A DNA stretch of 64,000 nt from assembly GCF_000155475.1 (NCBI RefSeq), contig NZ_DS990393.1, positions 265,358-329,357 on the forward strand. Reading direction: 5' to 3'. The stretch is from Helicobacter cinaedi CCUG 18818 = ATCC BAA-847. Lineage in GTDB: Bacteria > Campylobacterota > Campylobacteria > Campylobacterales > Helicobacteraceae. Position numbers and translations under genes: made by a program. The notes below the pieces were generated by a model. That model made no database searches and was not told the DNA's origin. It saw only the letters and a list, made by a program, of their open reading frames with translations. Positions 26,736-35,824 of this stretch are shown piece after piece. The stretch's first letter is position 1, and each line of letters opens with the position of its first letter.

Positions 26736-28013
26736 ATGGTATATATTGAATGTATTGACGCACAAGAGGTTATGGATAGCCGTGGGAATCCAACGATTAA
26801 GGCAATGGTAAGATTAAGTGATGGCACAAGGGCATCTGCTATCGTGCCAAGTGGAGCAAGCACAGGCAAAAGAGAAGCCCTAGAATTGCGTGATAATGAT
26901 AAAGAGCGTTATTTAGGCAAAGGCGTGTTAAATGCGTGTGCGAATGTGAAAACGGAGATTAACGCACAGCTTAATGGTGTATCCCCTTATGATCAAAGCA
27001 AGATTGATTTGATTTTGAAAAAAATGGATAGCACAGAGAATTACTCAAAGCTTGGGGCAAATGCGGTTTTAGGCGTGAGTATGGCGATAGCTAGGGCAAG
27101 TGCACAATCTTTGCGTTTGCCTTTGTATCGTTATCTTGGCGGGAGCAATGCTCTTACTTTGCCAACGCCTATGCTGAATATCATTAATGGTGGCTCACAC
27201 GCGGATAACACGGTTGATTTTCAAGAATATATGATTATGCCTTTGGGCTTTGATAGCTTTGCGGAAGCCTTGCGTGCGTCAGCTGAAGTGTATCATCATC
27301 TCAAAGCTATTTTAAAAGAAAGCGGACATATCACAAGTATAGGCGATGAGGGTGGTTTTGCTCCAAATCTTAAGACAAACGGAGAACCCATTGAAGTGAT
27401 TCTAAAAGCGATTGAAAGGGCAAAATATAAGCCTATGGAGCAGATTGCCATCGCTCTTGATGTGGCAAGTAGTGAGCTTGTAGGTAAAGATGGGAATTAC
27501 CATTTAAGCGGGGAAGGCAAGGTACTTAATAGTGCTGGAATGATTGAGTATTATGAGAATCTTGTAGCAAAATATCCCATTGTATCTCTTGAAGATGGCT
27601 TAAGCGAAGATGATTGGGAGGGCTGGAAGCTACTTACACAAAGGCTTGGTGATAAGATTCAGCTTGTGGGCGATGATTTGTTTGTAACAAATAAAAAGAT
27701 TTTGCAAGAGGGTATTGATAAAGGTATTGCAAATGCGATTTTGATTAAGCCAAATCAAATCGGTAGCGTGAGTGAGACTATGCAGTCTGTGAGATTAGCT
27801 CAACGCAGTAGCTATAAATGCGTAATGAGTCATCGCAGTGGGGAGAGCGAAGATACCTTTATTGCGGATTTTGCCGTGGCATTAAACACAGGTGAGATTA
27901 AAACCGGCTCAACGGCTAGAAGTGAGAGAATTGCAAAATATAATCGTTTGCTTGAGATTGAAAGGGAAGTTGGGGATACAGAATATATTGGCAAGACACT
28001 TTTTAAACGCTAG
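26736..28013 (+). CDS. eno: Enolase
   Basis: The 425-residue glycolytic enzyme interconverts 2-phosphoglycerate and phosphoenolpyruvate. Family motifs include [30 protein letters not shown] with metal-binding acids, and [14 protein letters not shown] with the catalytic Lys, followed by [13 protein letters not shown]. Length is normal. It starts 29 bases after recA. Confidence 0.97.
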   Translation: MVYIECIDAQEVMDSRGNPTIKAMVRLSDGTRASAIVPSGASTGKREALELRDNDKERYLGKGVLNACANVKTEINAQLNGVSPYDQSKIDLILKKMDSTENYSKLGANAVLGVSMAIARASAQSLRLPLYRYLGGSNALTLPTPMLNIINGGSHADNTVDFQEYMIMPLGFDSFAEALRASAEVYHHLKAILKESGHITSIGDEGGFAPNLKTNGEPIEVILKAIERAKYKPMEQIAIALDVASSELVGKDGNYHLSGEGKVLNSAGMIEYYENLVAKYPIVSLEDGLSEDDWEGWKLLTQRLGDKIQLVGDDLFVTNKKILQEGIDKGIANAILIKPNQIGSVSETMQSVRLAQRSSYKCVMSHRSGESEDTFIADFAVALNTGEIKTGSTARSERIAKYNRLLEIEREVGDTEYIGKTLFKR

Positions 28014-28022
28014 GGTAGGGTG

Positions 28023-28286
28023 ATGAGCGAGGCGGAAGAACTCTTAGAGAAAAGCTCAAAATTATGGCGGTTAGCTTATACTCATCGTGTGTGGTTTGTG
28101 CTTTTTGGGATTCTAGTCGGCATTGGGCTTTATTTGGGATACTTGCTTTTTGGGAATGACTCTGTGGAAGTGCTTGTGCGATTAAAGACACAAAAGAATG
28201 CTCTTATTAATGATTCAAAAATGATAGAATCGCAAAATGCAAATTTACAAAAACAAATCTTTGAAATAAGGGGGTTAAAGCCTTGA
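28023..28286 (+). CDS. Septum formation initiator family protein (FtsB/DivIC-like)
   Basis: This is an 87-residue bitopic protein. One membrane helix (VWFVLFGILVGIGLYLGYLLF) is followed by a coiled coil (LKTQKNALINDSKMIESQ). Such proteins belong to the division-site FtsB/DivIC group. ATG 28023 follows two AGGG elements; GTG 28020 is an in-frame alternative. It lies between eno and the AMIN gene, as HP0155 does. Confidence 0.75.
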   Translation: MSEAEELLEKSSKLWRLAYTHRVWFVLFGILVGIGLYLGYLLFGNDSVEVLVRLKTQKNALINDSKMIESQNANLQKQIFEIRGLKP

Positions 28287-28894
28287 AAAAAGTAATGCTT
28301 TGCCAGATTCTATGTTGTATGTGTCTGTGTGGTGTGCTAAATGGGCGAGATGACCCATTTCAGTCTGTTATTGCCCCAAAGCGTGAAGAGCATAAGCCCC
28401 CAACACTGCATCAAGACCCGCTCTCAAGTGTGGAGTTTGTCCTGCCTAGCACGGCTAGGGTTTTAAAAAGTGTGCAAATAAGTTACCAGAATCTTGATGG
28501 TTCTATTGAAACAAAGACCATTCAGCTTGATGAGAGTATTGACTGGCATTATCCATTAATGATAGCCCAAAAAGCACAAGGTGCGACATATTCTAGTGAA
28601 AATCGCTTTAAGCTTGGCGAGTTTGAGCTGGTGATAAATAAAAGCAGTATTTTTATTGCTACACGCAAAAAAATGTTGCGAGATTTTGTCTTACCTGAAC
28701 CTTATCGGCTTGTGCTTGATATTGAAGGTGTGAAAAGTAATGAATCTCAAAAGATAAAGCTTGATAAAAAGTATTTTAGCGATGCGGAGATTTCCACGCA
28801 CGAAGGCTTTTATAGGATCTCCATTGGGCTTGATGGACGCTATAAGCATACTATCAAGCCCCAACGCGATGGATTTATGATTACTTTGGAGTAG
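28283..28894 (+). CDS. AMIN-domain periplasmic protein
   Basis: The 203-residue protein starts at TTG 28283, overlapping the previous stop. A signal peptide (MKKVMLCQILCCMCLCGV) precedes an AMIN-like domain with PYRLVLDIEG. AMIN domains place envelope proteins at peptidoglycan or the septum. No amidase domain follows. Next to a DivIC-like gene, a cell-envelope or division role is plausible. Confidence 0.75.
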   Translation: MKKVMLCQILCCMCLCGVLNGRDDPFQSVIAPKREEHKPPTLHQDPLSSVEFVLPSTARVLKSVQISYQNLDGSIETKTIQLDESIDWHYPLMIAQKAQGATYSSENRFKLGEFELVINKSSIFIATRKKMLRDFVLPEPYRLVLDIEGVKSNESQKIKLDKKYFSDAEISTHEGFYRISIGLDGRYKHTIKPQRDGFMITLE

Positions 28895-28900
28895 GTTGAA

Positions 28901-29401
28901 GTGGAAAATATCGTTCTTATTGGCTTTATGGGGAGTGGGAAAACAACGATTGGTAGGGAGATTGCTCTGCTTGGAGGGAGATTTTTACTTGATACTGATG
29001 GGCTGATTGAACAAAATATGGGCAAGAGTGTGCGAGAGATTTTTACTTCTGTTGGGGAAAAGGGATTTAGAAAGATAGAATCTCAACTCATTTTGTGGCT
29101 ATCAGCCAATGTCAAAAATGCAGTGATTGCTACCGGTGGAGGAATGCCAATCTACAATAATGTGCATTATTTGGGGAAAGTCTTTTGGCTTGATGTGGGA
29201 TTTGAAAGCATTATTAAAAGATTAGATTCTATTGAGAAAAAAAAGCGTCCTTTGTTTGAAAATATGACAAAGGCACAGAGTTTGTTTAATGAACGCAAAC
29301 CAATCTATGAAAAACAAGCACAATATGTCATTGGCGGAAGTGCCCAGCCCACTGAAATTGCAAAAAAAATCGTATCGCTTATGAATGAGCGTGTAATTTA
29401 A
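28901..29401 (+). CDS. aroK: Shikimate kinase
   Basis: The 166-residue kinase of the chorismate pathway starts at GTG 28901. Walker A is GFMGSGKTT near residues 8-16. DTDGLIE and IATGGGMPI, with shikimate- and metal-binding residues, follow. The lid contains KKRPLF. Same order as HP0157 in H. pylori. Confidence 0.95.
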   Translation: MENIVLIGFMGSGKTTIGREIALLGGRFLLDTDGLIEQNMGKSVREIFTSVGEKGFRKIESQLILWLSANVKNAVIATGGGMPIYNNVHYLGKVFWLDVGFESIIKRLDSIEKKKRPLFENMTKAQSLFNERKPIYEKQAQYVIGGSAQPTEIAKKIVSLMNERVI

Positions 29402-29418
29402 AATAAGGAGCAAACACG

Positions 29419-30513
29419 ATGGAATTTATCAATCTCAAAGCACAATACCAAGCCTACAAATCGAGCATAGATAAGGCAATGCAAGATGTGCTAGATTCAT
29501 CACAATTCATTATGGGAAGTGCGGTTGGTGAGCTAGAATCTGCATTAGCCAAATATAGCGGGGCAAAACACGCCATTGCGTGCAGTAGTGGGACAGATGC
29601 GTTGATTTTAGCATTAATGGCACTTGATGTGAAAAGTGGCGATGAAATCATTACCTCGCCTTTTAGCTTTATTGCGAGTGTGGAGGCGATTATGCTGATT
29701 GGGGCAAAGCCTGTTTTTGTGGATATTGATGAGAAAACTTATAATCTTTCTAGCTCAAAATTAGAATCTAGCATTACAGACAAAACAAAGGCGATTATTC
29801 CCGTGGCGATTTTTGGGCAAATGGCAGATATGGAAAGCATAAATGCTATTGCTTCAAAGTATAAAATCCCCGTGATTGAAGATGCTGCACAAAGCTTTGG
29901 GGCGACTCAGATTCAAGGTAAAAATCAAATCAAATCCTGCAATGCTTCTCTTTTAGCCACAACAAGCTTTTTCCCAAGCAAACCTTTAGGCTGCTATGGC
30001 GATGGGGGAGCGGTATTTACAAGTGATGATGCGTTGGCAGAAAAGTTACGATACTTGCTAAATCACGGACAGACAAGGCGGTATGAGCATAGCTTTATCG
30101 GGCTAAATGCAAGACTTGATAGTATTCAAGCGGCTGTGCTTCTAGCTAAACTACCGCATTTGGATAGTGAAATTACTAAGCGTCAAGAAATTGCTAAAGT
30201 ATATGATGACAATCTCCATTCTGTCATTACGCCTTTTGTAGAATCTTACAATACAAGTGCCTACGCACAATATAGTATTCGCTCTACTGATAGAAAAGGC
30301 TTAACACAAAAGCTAGAATCTGCTAAGATTCCTTATGCGGTGCATTATCCTATCCCCCTGCATTTGCAAGAGGTAGTTACAAAGCTTTATCCTTACAAAA
30401 AAGGCGATTTTCCTATAAGTGAAATGATAAGTGAAGAGATACTCTCACTCCCTTTTAGTCCGTTTTTGACTAAAGAAGAGCAACTTAGCGTAATAAAGGC
30501 AGTAAATGGGTAA
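29419..30513 (+). CDS. DegT/DnrJ/EryC1-family sugar aminotransferase (WbpE-like)
   Basis: The 364-residue PLP enzyme has the PLP lysine in SFFPSKPLGCYGDGGA and a CSSGTDALILAL stretch near residue 55. Such enzymes aminate keto-sugar nucleotides. The overlapping Gfo/Idh-type dehydrogenase gene fits a WbpB/WbpE pair that makes the 3-amino group of a UDP-HexNAc-uronate for a surface glycan. The exact substrate is inferred from the pairing only. It starts behind AAGGAG after aroK. Confidence 0.85.
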   Translation: MEFINLKAQYQAYKSSIDKAMQDVLDSSQFIMGSAVGELESALAKYSGAKHAIACSSGTDALILALMALDVKSGDEIITSPFSFIASVEAIMLIGAKPVFVDIDEKTYNLSSSKLESSITDKTKAIIPVAIFGQMADMESINAIASKYKIPVIEDAAQSFGATQIQGKNQIKSCNASLLATTSFFPSKPLGCYGDGGAVFTSDDALAEKLRYLLNHGQTRRYEHSFIGLNARLDSIQAAVLLAKLPHLDSEITKRQEIAKVYDDNLHSVITPFVESYNTSAYAQYSIRSTDRKGLTQKLESAKIPYAVHYPIPLHLQEVVTKLYPYKKGDFPISEMISEEILSLPFSPFLTKEEQLSVIKAVNG

Positions 30514-31489
30514 GATAGTTAAAATTGCCCTTTTTGGCATTGGGAAAATGGGGCAAAATCACTTAAGAATCTTAAGTATGCTAAAAGATGTTGAGGTGGC
30601 ATTTTTATATGATGTGAATCTTGAGCTGTGTGAGAGCTTGAGTAAAAGCTTTGGCATTAAGGTGCTAGAAAATCTTGATGAAGATTTGAAAGATTGCGAT
30701 GGAGCTATTATCGTAACGCCAACTTTCACGCATTTTGATTATGTCAATAAAGTGAGTGATTATGTCAAAAATATTTTTGTAGAAAAGCCCCTGACTGATA
30801 CGCTTGATAGCACACAAATAATCCTTGATTTAGCCAAGCAAAAATCACTCAATATCCAAGTAGGCTTTATTGAACGCTACAATCCAGCCATTATCACGCT
30901 TCAAAATATTCTGCGTGATACTAAGATTGTCAATATTGACTTTACCCGCACAAATAAGATGAGCTCTAGAATCACAGATGTAGATGTGGTGATTGATTTG
31001 ATGATACACGATATTGATTTGGCATTGCATTTTAATGGCGATATTGCGGATATTTACGCTCACGGCGTGGTAATGGAGGGAATGATAGAATATGCCAGAG
31101 CGTGTATTATTCACAAAAATGGGGCGTTTTCTAATATCGTAGCAAGTCGCATTACCGAAAAGCGTATCCGTCAAATCAGCGTAACAACGCATAATGAATA
31201 CATTGACTGCAATCTTTTGAGAAAGGAAGTCTTTGTTGATAAGCAAAGTGTGGAGCAAAGGCTAGATAGCGTATCTATCAGTGCTAATACCGAGACGATT
31301 GAAGTAAGGGGGCAAGAATCACTTTTTTCAGAGCTGCTTGATTTTGTGAATCTGTGTAAAGATTCTGAATCTCATCAAACGCCTTCCGCACCCTCTAGAA
31401 TCAACCGCCCCAATCAGCACGATGGTATGAAGGCTATGCAGGTGGCGTATAAGATTCAAAGTCTTATCCACAATGCAAATAAATCTTAA
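30506..31489 (+). CDS. Gfo/Idh/MocA-family oxidoreductase (WbpB-like)
   Basis: The 327-residue protein has an N-terminal Rossmann fold (IALFGIGKMGQNHLRI). EKPLTDT supplies the usual catalytic Lys of the EKP motif. The C-terminal domain contains DLMIHDIDLALHF. It probably oxidises the C3 hydroxyl of a UDP-amino sugar before transamination by the upstream enzyme. It overlaps that gene by eight bases. Confidence 0.87.
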   Translation: MGKIVKIALFGIGKMGQNHLRILSMLKDVEVAFLYDVNLELCESLSKSFGIKVLENLDEDLKDCDGAIIVTPTFTHFDYVNKVSDYVKNIFVEKPLTDTLDSTQIILDLAKQKSLNIQVGFIERYNPAIITLQNILRDTKIVNIDFTRTNKMSSRITDVDVVIDLMIHDIDLALHFNGDIADIYAHGVVMEGMIEYARACIIHKNGAFSNIVASRITEKRIRQISVTTHNEYIDCNLLRKEVFVDKQSVEQRLDSVSISANTETIEVRGQESLFSELLDFVNLCKDSESHQTPSAPSRINRPNQHDGMKAMQVAYKIQSLIHNANKS

Positions 31490-31516
31490 GGCTTAAATCT
31501 TCAAAAAGGGGGATAT

Positions 31517-31702
31517 ATGCTGAAACTATTATCTATGTTTGGTGTATTGTTTTTCGTGTTAATGTTTTCTACTCAAGGTTGTTATGAAGCCCCAACGCCC
31601 CCACCTGTTGATATGCAATTTGGCGATAAGCAAAAGTTTTATAAAGACCACCCCGGAGTGTGTGGCAGGGGGAGCTATTATATCCGCGAATGTGGATTTT
31701 AG
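31517..31702 (+). CDS. Small secreted or lipoprotein-like hypothetical protein
   Basis: The 61-residue protein has a hydrophobic signal (LLSMFGVLFFVLMF) and then STQGCYEAPTPPP, where the Cys could be lipidated although the lipobox is weak. The mature part has further cysteines (GVCGRGSYYIRECGF). A GGGGGATA element precedes ATG. No family recognised. It marks the left edge of the accessory region. Confidence 0.55.
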   Translation: MLKLLSMFGVLFFVLMFSTQGCYEAPTPPPVDMQFGDKQKFYKDHPGVCGRGSYYIRECGF

Positions 31703-32175
31703 AATCTGCATTTATCTTAAGTGTAAAATTGTTAATTACCATTCTTGTGCTCGAATCTTCGTAGAAAAAGGGCTTTGCGACATAATATTGATACTAGCAA
31801 ATATGTCTCAACATGTCTTGCTAGATAAGTTGTCCGAAAATAGCCTATTTGTATATGTATGAGCACAAGTGGAAAAGTGCTAAATGTTGTACAATTTAGT
31901 CAATATGTGAAACAGAGAGTGTGCTGAACAATTTAGAGTTTAGCTGGCTTGATGAGTATTTTAGTGTGTGTTTTATAGAATCTGCTGTGAGTGCTACCCT
32001 AAAGATTGAAAAGTTAGCAAGAGAGTTTATGGAATTTTGGATTGTAGCTTAATAAATATACTTTTTAATCATATTCTTACAAATTAGCCAAGACATTAGT
32101 TCTGCCGTTCCCATTTGAAAAACATCCTTCAAACCACCTATAATACGCACATACAAAACAACACGAAGGATCAAA
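31703..32175. other. Intergenic region with an inverted repeat and a gene remnant
   Basis: CTAGCAA at 31794-31800 and TTGCTAG at 31818-31824 form a hairpin whose inner parts (ATATGT/ACATGT) also nearly pair. A 43-residue frame at 31921-32052 (GTG start, FSWLDEYFSVCFIESAV) looks like a fragment of a larger gene. A promoter for the gene at 32176 probably lies near the end of the segment. Confidence 0.35.
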
Positions 32176-32523
32176 ATGAAAACTTTAAGCCAAGAAGCAA
32201 TCAGCCTTGCAAGGCAAATCCAACAAGGGCTTCAACGAGTAGTGAATGCTAAACTAGAAGTATTAATGGACGAAGTAAAGAGCATTGATAGAAGATTCCA
32301 ACGCCAAGAAGCTAAGTGGAGACAAGCTCAATCTAAAGAATTCTTATCAGGTTTTAATATTCTTAAAATGCCTGAATTTATGTGGGCTGCACGATGTGCT
32401 GGAGTAAATGTGCCACAAGAATCTTTGAATGAAGTTAGAGAAAGTATTGAAAGCGGAGTATTTAAGGCATATTTTAAAAAAGCTTTTAAAGAAAGAAAAG
32501 CTATTCAAGCAACATTATTTTAG
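32176..32523 (+). CDS. Hypothetical protein
   Basis: This is a 115-residue, basic, helical protein (MKTLSQEAISLARQIQQGLQ) with no membrane segment. It starts behind a GAAGGATC element. I recognise no family. It sits upstream of the MNT/HEPN pair and is not obviously part of it. Confidence 0.55.
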   Translation: MKTLSQEAISLARQIQQGLQRVVNAKLEVLMDEVKSIDRRFQRQEAKWRQAQSKEFLSGFNILKMPEFMWAARCAGVNVPQESLNEVRESIESGVFKAYFKKAFKERKAIQATLF

Positions 32524-32639
32524 ATTCTGGGTAAAGATTCTGCTTTAGCTTTTTACATCTCATTAGAGCAACAGTTGCTCATTCTAAAGATTTGTGCTAC
32601 TATGCCCCAATAAAATACAAGAAAACACAAGGAAGGGCA

Positions 32640-32960
32640 ATGTCTATACCTACTAAAGAAAGCATACTTGCTTATCTCGCAGACATTAAACAAGAATTGC
32701 AAGGTGATGGTATTACTGAGCTTGGACTATTTGGGAGCTATGCTAAAGACAGGGCTGATATAGCAAGCGATATAGACATTATGCTTTGCACGAGCAAAGA
32801 GTTTTTACGCAAGTTTCAAGGATTTGAAAGTGCGATTTATTTAGATGAGCTACGCCAAAGAGTATCAAAGCATTTTAGAACTCAAGTTGATATTTGTGAT
32901 ACTGCCTCTATGAGCCAAGTAAAAAAGGAAAGTTTGCTTACTGGAGCAATTTATGTTTAG
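32640..32960 (+). CDS. MntA-like minimal nucleotidyltransferase antitoxin
   Basis: The 106-residue protein has the pol-beta-type motif GSYAKDRADIASDIDIML (GS, then DxD). The start is ATG 32640 behind GGAAGGG; an upstream in-frame start at 32592 lacks such a site. In MNT/HEPN modules the nucleotidyltransferase AMPylates and neutralises the HEPN RNase. The partner gene overlaps its stop by eight bases. Confidence 0.85.
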   Translation: MSIPTKESILAYLADIKQELQGDGITELGLFGSYAKDRADIASDIDIMLCTSKEFLRKFQGFESAIYLDELRQRVSKHFRTQVDICDTASMSQVKKESLLTGAIYV

Positions 32961-33299
32961 CAAAGAAAGTTTAGAAAGGCTCAAAGATGTTTCTCATAGA
33001 ATCCAAAATATCTTTGATATTTGCCAAGACTATGGCGGCCCTCACTTGCTCTTAATGATGTAAAAATAGCTCAACCAGCCATTATGATGCACCTTATTGT
33101 ATGTAAGGAAAACTTTGAGAAAGTTATATACAATGGCGAGAATATCACGGCGTTTTTAAGCAAAGAGGATATGAGGGGGTTAAGTGCTATTAGGAATATT
33201 GCTTCACACGATTATGAGGGATTGAATCTGGGCATTATAGAAGAAGTGATACGCTCAAAACTCCCGCCCATTCAACAAAAGATTAATGCTTTTTTATAA
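32953..33299 (+). pseudogene. HEPN (HepT/DUF86-like) toxin with a frameshift
   Basis: ATG 32953 begins MFSKESLERLKDVSHRI, typical of HepT. The frame breaks near 33035-33045, after QDYGG, and the first frame stops at about 33062. The second frame continues LALNDVKIAQPAIMMHL to 33299 and includes the RNase motif RNIASH (R-x4-H). One base restores it. The toxin is therefore inactive as assembled, while the antitoxin is intact. Confidence 0.75.
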
Positions 33300-33323
33300 G
33301 AGCAGGAATGTAGGGAGTGAGAA

Positions 33324-33452
33324 ATGGGGGAATTTGTCTTTTTTTTATTTGAGAAGGACAAATATAATATTTTAGAATGTCCTAAGGGACAAGGACAAGC
33401 AGAGCTCATAGGCAAAGGCTTTATTGTGCTGATTTTATTAGTGCATATGTGA
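33324..33452 (+). CDS. Possible small ORF, 42 residues
   Basis: ATG 33324 follows a GGGAG element. The product MGEFVFFLFEKDKYNILE has a hydrophobic C-terminus (GFIVLILLVHM). It could be a remnant. The rest of 33300-33663 shows no gene I can support. Confidence 0.25.
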   Translation: MGEFVFFLFEKDKYNILECPKGQGQAELIGKGFIVLILLVHM

Positions 33453-33663
33453 TTACACTAAAAGTAAAGACAAAAGAAAAAAGGCAAAACCATAAAGCAA
33501 AGGTAACCATAGCTTACTCCCATACACTTTTTTCAGGTATTCTTAGAATTCTACAGCAGAAATCAAAGTGTCATCGTAATGCTATTTGTGGCTTTGTAAA
33601 ACAATACCTTGCTTTTTGATAAGATTCCGACACAAGCTTTTTTATTTAAAAATCCAATACCTC

Positions 33664-33704
33664 TTTTTGCCCTTCTAAGAAGCGACCCTTAGAAGGGCAA
33701 AAAA
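33664..33704 (+). terminator. Strong stem-loop (terminator or attenuator)
   Basis: TTTTTGCCCTTCTAAG at 33664-33679 pairs with CTTAGAAGGGCAAAAA from 33688, with an 8-base loop. The stem is a perfect 16 bp with A and T tails on both sides, so it could terminate in either direction. CCTCTTTTT at its left edge can alternatively pair with AAAAAGAGG, the ribosome site of the gene at 33725. Confidence 0.65.
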
Positions 33705-33724
33705 CAAATTAAAAAGAGGCAAAA

Positions 33725-33886
33725 ATGGCGAATCAACTAAAAATGCTAAAGCATAAAGAGGTAGAGCTACTTGAGTATAAGGGCGTGCTAGATGTATCTA
33801 GGCTTTTTTTGAAGGAGAGAATTGAGGACACAATGTTTAATGCGTTGGTGTACATCAACAATATGTGCTTAAAAAAGGATGAATAG
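33725..33886 (+). CDS. Small hypothetical protein, 53 residues
   Basis: ATG 33725 follows an AGAGGC ribosome site just past the stem-loop at 33664-33704. The product (MANQLKMLKHKEVELLEYKG) is soluble and charged, ending NNMCLKKDE. No family recognised. The overlap of its ribosome site with a possible alternative stem hints at attenuation. Nothing clear lies from 33887 to 34007. Confidence 0.4.
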   Translation: MANQLKMLKHKEVELLEYKGVLDVSRLFLKERIEDTMFNALVYINNMCLKKDE

Positions 33887-34007
33887 TTCCCTAAAATTGT
33901 GCCTATGATTATACACGCAGGTGTATGATGCGTATAATGTGGAGTATAACTTGTTTATTGAGGCATTGTCGCTGAATTTCACTGGATTGACTAGGTAGGC
34001 ATTTGTT

Positions 34008-34385
34008 ATGGATTTTGCTTTAAAGAGAAGAATAGCACGGGGAAGAAGGGCATTATCGCCTATCTACTTGAATGTTATGCTTGAAATACTTGATTTGGCT
34101 TCAGTGAATACTGCAAGGCATATAGGGCAATCTTTCTATAAGTCCATTGTGTATGAGAATAGAGACACAAAAGAAGCATTTCAAATGGCGGCATTAACGC
34201 TAAGAGAAGAAGCTTTGAGGTTTATGTTTTGGAAAAGAGAGGATTACAAGGAGCTTATAGCTAGCTTGGAGTATTTTTTAAATAGGGAATTTGACTTTGA
34301 ACAAAAGGCTTATGGGACAACAAGTTGCAGAGAATTTTGGAAGAAAAATAAGAAGATTCCAATGCCATTGTATAAAATTCTTTAA
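34008..34385 (+). CDS. Hypothetical protein
   Basis: This is a 125-residue, basic, helical protein (MDFALKRRIARGRRALSPI) without signal or membrane segments. No clear Shine-Dalgarno and no family recognised. It lies in the accessory strip. Confidence 0.45.
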   Translation: MDFALKRRIARGRRALSPIYLNVMLEILDLASVNTARHIGQSFYKSIVYENRDTKEAFQMAALTLREEALRFMFWKREDYKELIASLEYFLNREFDFEQKAYGTTSCREFWKKNKKIPMPLYKIL

Positions 34386-34402
34386 GAGTGTCCTTCTATA
34401 TA

Positions 34403-34418
34403 AGTCTATATATAGACT
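34403..34418. repeat. 16-bp perfect palindrome
   Basis: AGTCTATATATAGACT is fully self-complementary and lies just after the gene ending at 34385. It could be a dimeric-protein binding site or the base of a short hairpin. Confidence 0.4.
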
Positions 34419-34545
34419 AGTTGTTATGTTGTTATGTTTGTAAGTTTTGTGGTTTATGAAATAAACCCGAAACTGCCATTTTTTTTCAGTGAGCAAAAAA
34501 AATTTCTCACGAAATCAAATCAAAAATTTTCAAAAGGAATCCGAA

Positions 34546-34683
34546 ATGGAAAATCAAATTGCCAAAATTGCAAATTTCACAAAAGAGCACCTAGAATCTC
34601 TTGGATTCAAATCACTTGAAAAGCCGATTTTTGATTTTTTGCATTTTTTTGGCACTTTAAACAGCTTTTTTATATTTAGGTAA
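34546..34683 (+). CDS. Small hypothetical protein, 45 residues
   Basis: ATG 34546 follows AAGGAATCCGAA. The product begins MENQIAKIANFTKEHLESLG and ends in an aromatic stretch (FLHFFGTLNSFFIFR). The Shine-Dalgarno spacing is good, but the length gives little support. No family recognised. Confidence 0.35.
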   Translation: MENQIAKIANFTKEHLESLGFKSLEKPIFDFLHFFGTLNSFFIFR

Positions 34684-35032
34684 TAAGGATTACTAACTCA
34701 TATTTTTTGATTTTAGAGCTATTTTTGTGCGTTTAATGATATATTTTAATTTTATTTTTATACCAAAAAAAGAAAAAGTGAAAGATTCTGCTAAAAATTC
34801 TTTTAGTTTGGGAATGTGATTTTGAAAGCAAGAAAAAAAGACTTTATCCTTAACAGAATAAACTCCTAGAGTGTTAATAGAATCTAGTAATTCTATATTT
34901 CAAATAAAGTTTTAAGAAATATTATACCACAAAAGATAAAGTAGGTTTATTTTTCTCATTTGAAACTCTCTCTTACATTGTGGCACAATTTAAATGTGCT
35001 ATGCACATATCAAAATGCTAAAGGAGTTCCTT
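34684..35032. other. Intergenic, AT-rich, no gene seen
   Basis: I see no supported gene or strong hairpin here. The last ~60 bases presumably carry the promoter for the gene at 35033. Confidence 0.4.
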
Positions 35033-35320
35033 ATGGATTCAAATGTCAAATACGAAGTGCAAGATGCCAAAAATGAGTTGCAATACCAAATACTAGAAGA
35101 ACATCACAAAACGAGAGGAGAGATTGCAGGTATTAAGCTCTATCTCTATACGCTAACGCTTTTTGGTATTCTTGCGTTTATTATTTTCATAATTCTCATA
35201 AATGAAGTAAAAGCTGCAAGGCATACTCAGCATAATCAAAAGAGTGACACACAGGCATTGATGGAATCTAAGTTTGTGCCGCAAGCTCACATAAGCAATT
35301 TTTTAAACAATGTTGTTTAA
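35033..35320 (+). CDS. Single-membrane-segment hypothetical protein
   Basis: The 95-residue product starts at ATG 35033 behind AAGGAG. A soluble N-terminus (MDSNVKYEVQDAKNELQYQI) precedes one membrane helix (LFGILAFIIFIILINEV) and a short polar tail. An upstream in-frame start at 34994 lacks a ribosome site. It is the first of a run of membrane micro-proteins. Confidence 0.55.
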   Translation: MDSNVKYEVQDAKNELQYQILEEHHKTRGEIAGIKLYLYTLTLFGILAFIIFIILINEVKAARHTQHNQKSDTQALMESKFVPQAHISNFLNNVV

Positions 35321-35437
35321 AAGTCTTGTTGTCTTGAAAGTGTCTTAAGCCTTGTTGGCAAATATAGGTGCGTATATTCCTAAGTAGGGAATATACGCCT
35401 TTGGCTTTAAAATGTGAATTTATGCTATAATGATCCT

Positions 35438-35666
35438 ATGAGTAGGAAAGAAAGATTAAATTTACGCTTGATTTCGTTAAAGGCTTAATGTTGCCTTATT
35501 AACTGCATTGTTTGGAATCTTTGCGTTTGTTGTGATTCACATTGACACAATCAACTTATTTCAAGGCATAGCTTCAGCGATAGGCATTTTAATAATTGCT
35601 GTATCGTTTTTCTTTCTTATTCAGTATCTTGTCAAAAAACTTGATGAATTGGAGAAATTAGAATGA
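35438..35666 (+). pseudogene. Broken small membrane protein
   Basis: TATAAT at 35426-35431 and ATG 35438 open MSRKERL. Two single-base shifts are then needed to read FTLDFVKGL and NVALLTALFGIFAFVV, followed by ILIIAVSFFFLIQYLVKKLDE to the stop at 35666. Restored, it would have two membrane helices. The stop overlaps the next small gene. Confidence 0.5.
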
Positions 35667-35756
35667 ATTGGTTTGATTGTAGCTACACTTGCGATTGTAA
35701 CCTTTTGTGGATTGTCTCTTTATGCTGTAAAAGCTATCAATAAAGAGAAAGACTAA
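35663..35756 (+). pseudogene. Tiny membrane peptide with a one-base frameshift
   Basis: ATG 35663 overlaps the previous stop (ATGA) and follows GGAGAAATTAG. One base must be skipped after the second codon to read GLIVATLAIVTFCGLSLY and AVKAINKEKD. The result would be a ~30-residue single-helix peptide. The next small frame starts at its stop. Confidence 0.4.
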
Positions 35757-35821
35757 TGGGACTAATAGTATTCTTTGGATTCACTGCATATTTAATCTAC
35801 AAGCTTTCAACAATAAAGTAA
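35756..35821 (+). CDS. Tiny membrane peptide, 21 residues
   Basis: ATG 35756 overlaps the preceding stop (TAATG). The product is MGLIVFFGFTAYLIYKLSTI plus Lys: one short hydrophobic helix with a basic tail. On its own this is weak. Its value is that it lies in a chain of overlapping micro-frames of the same type. Confidence 0.35.
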   Translation: MGLIVFFGFTAYLIYKLSTIK

Positions 35822-35824
35822 AAA

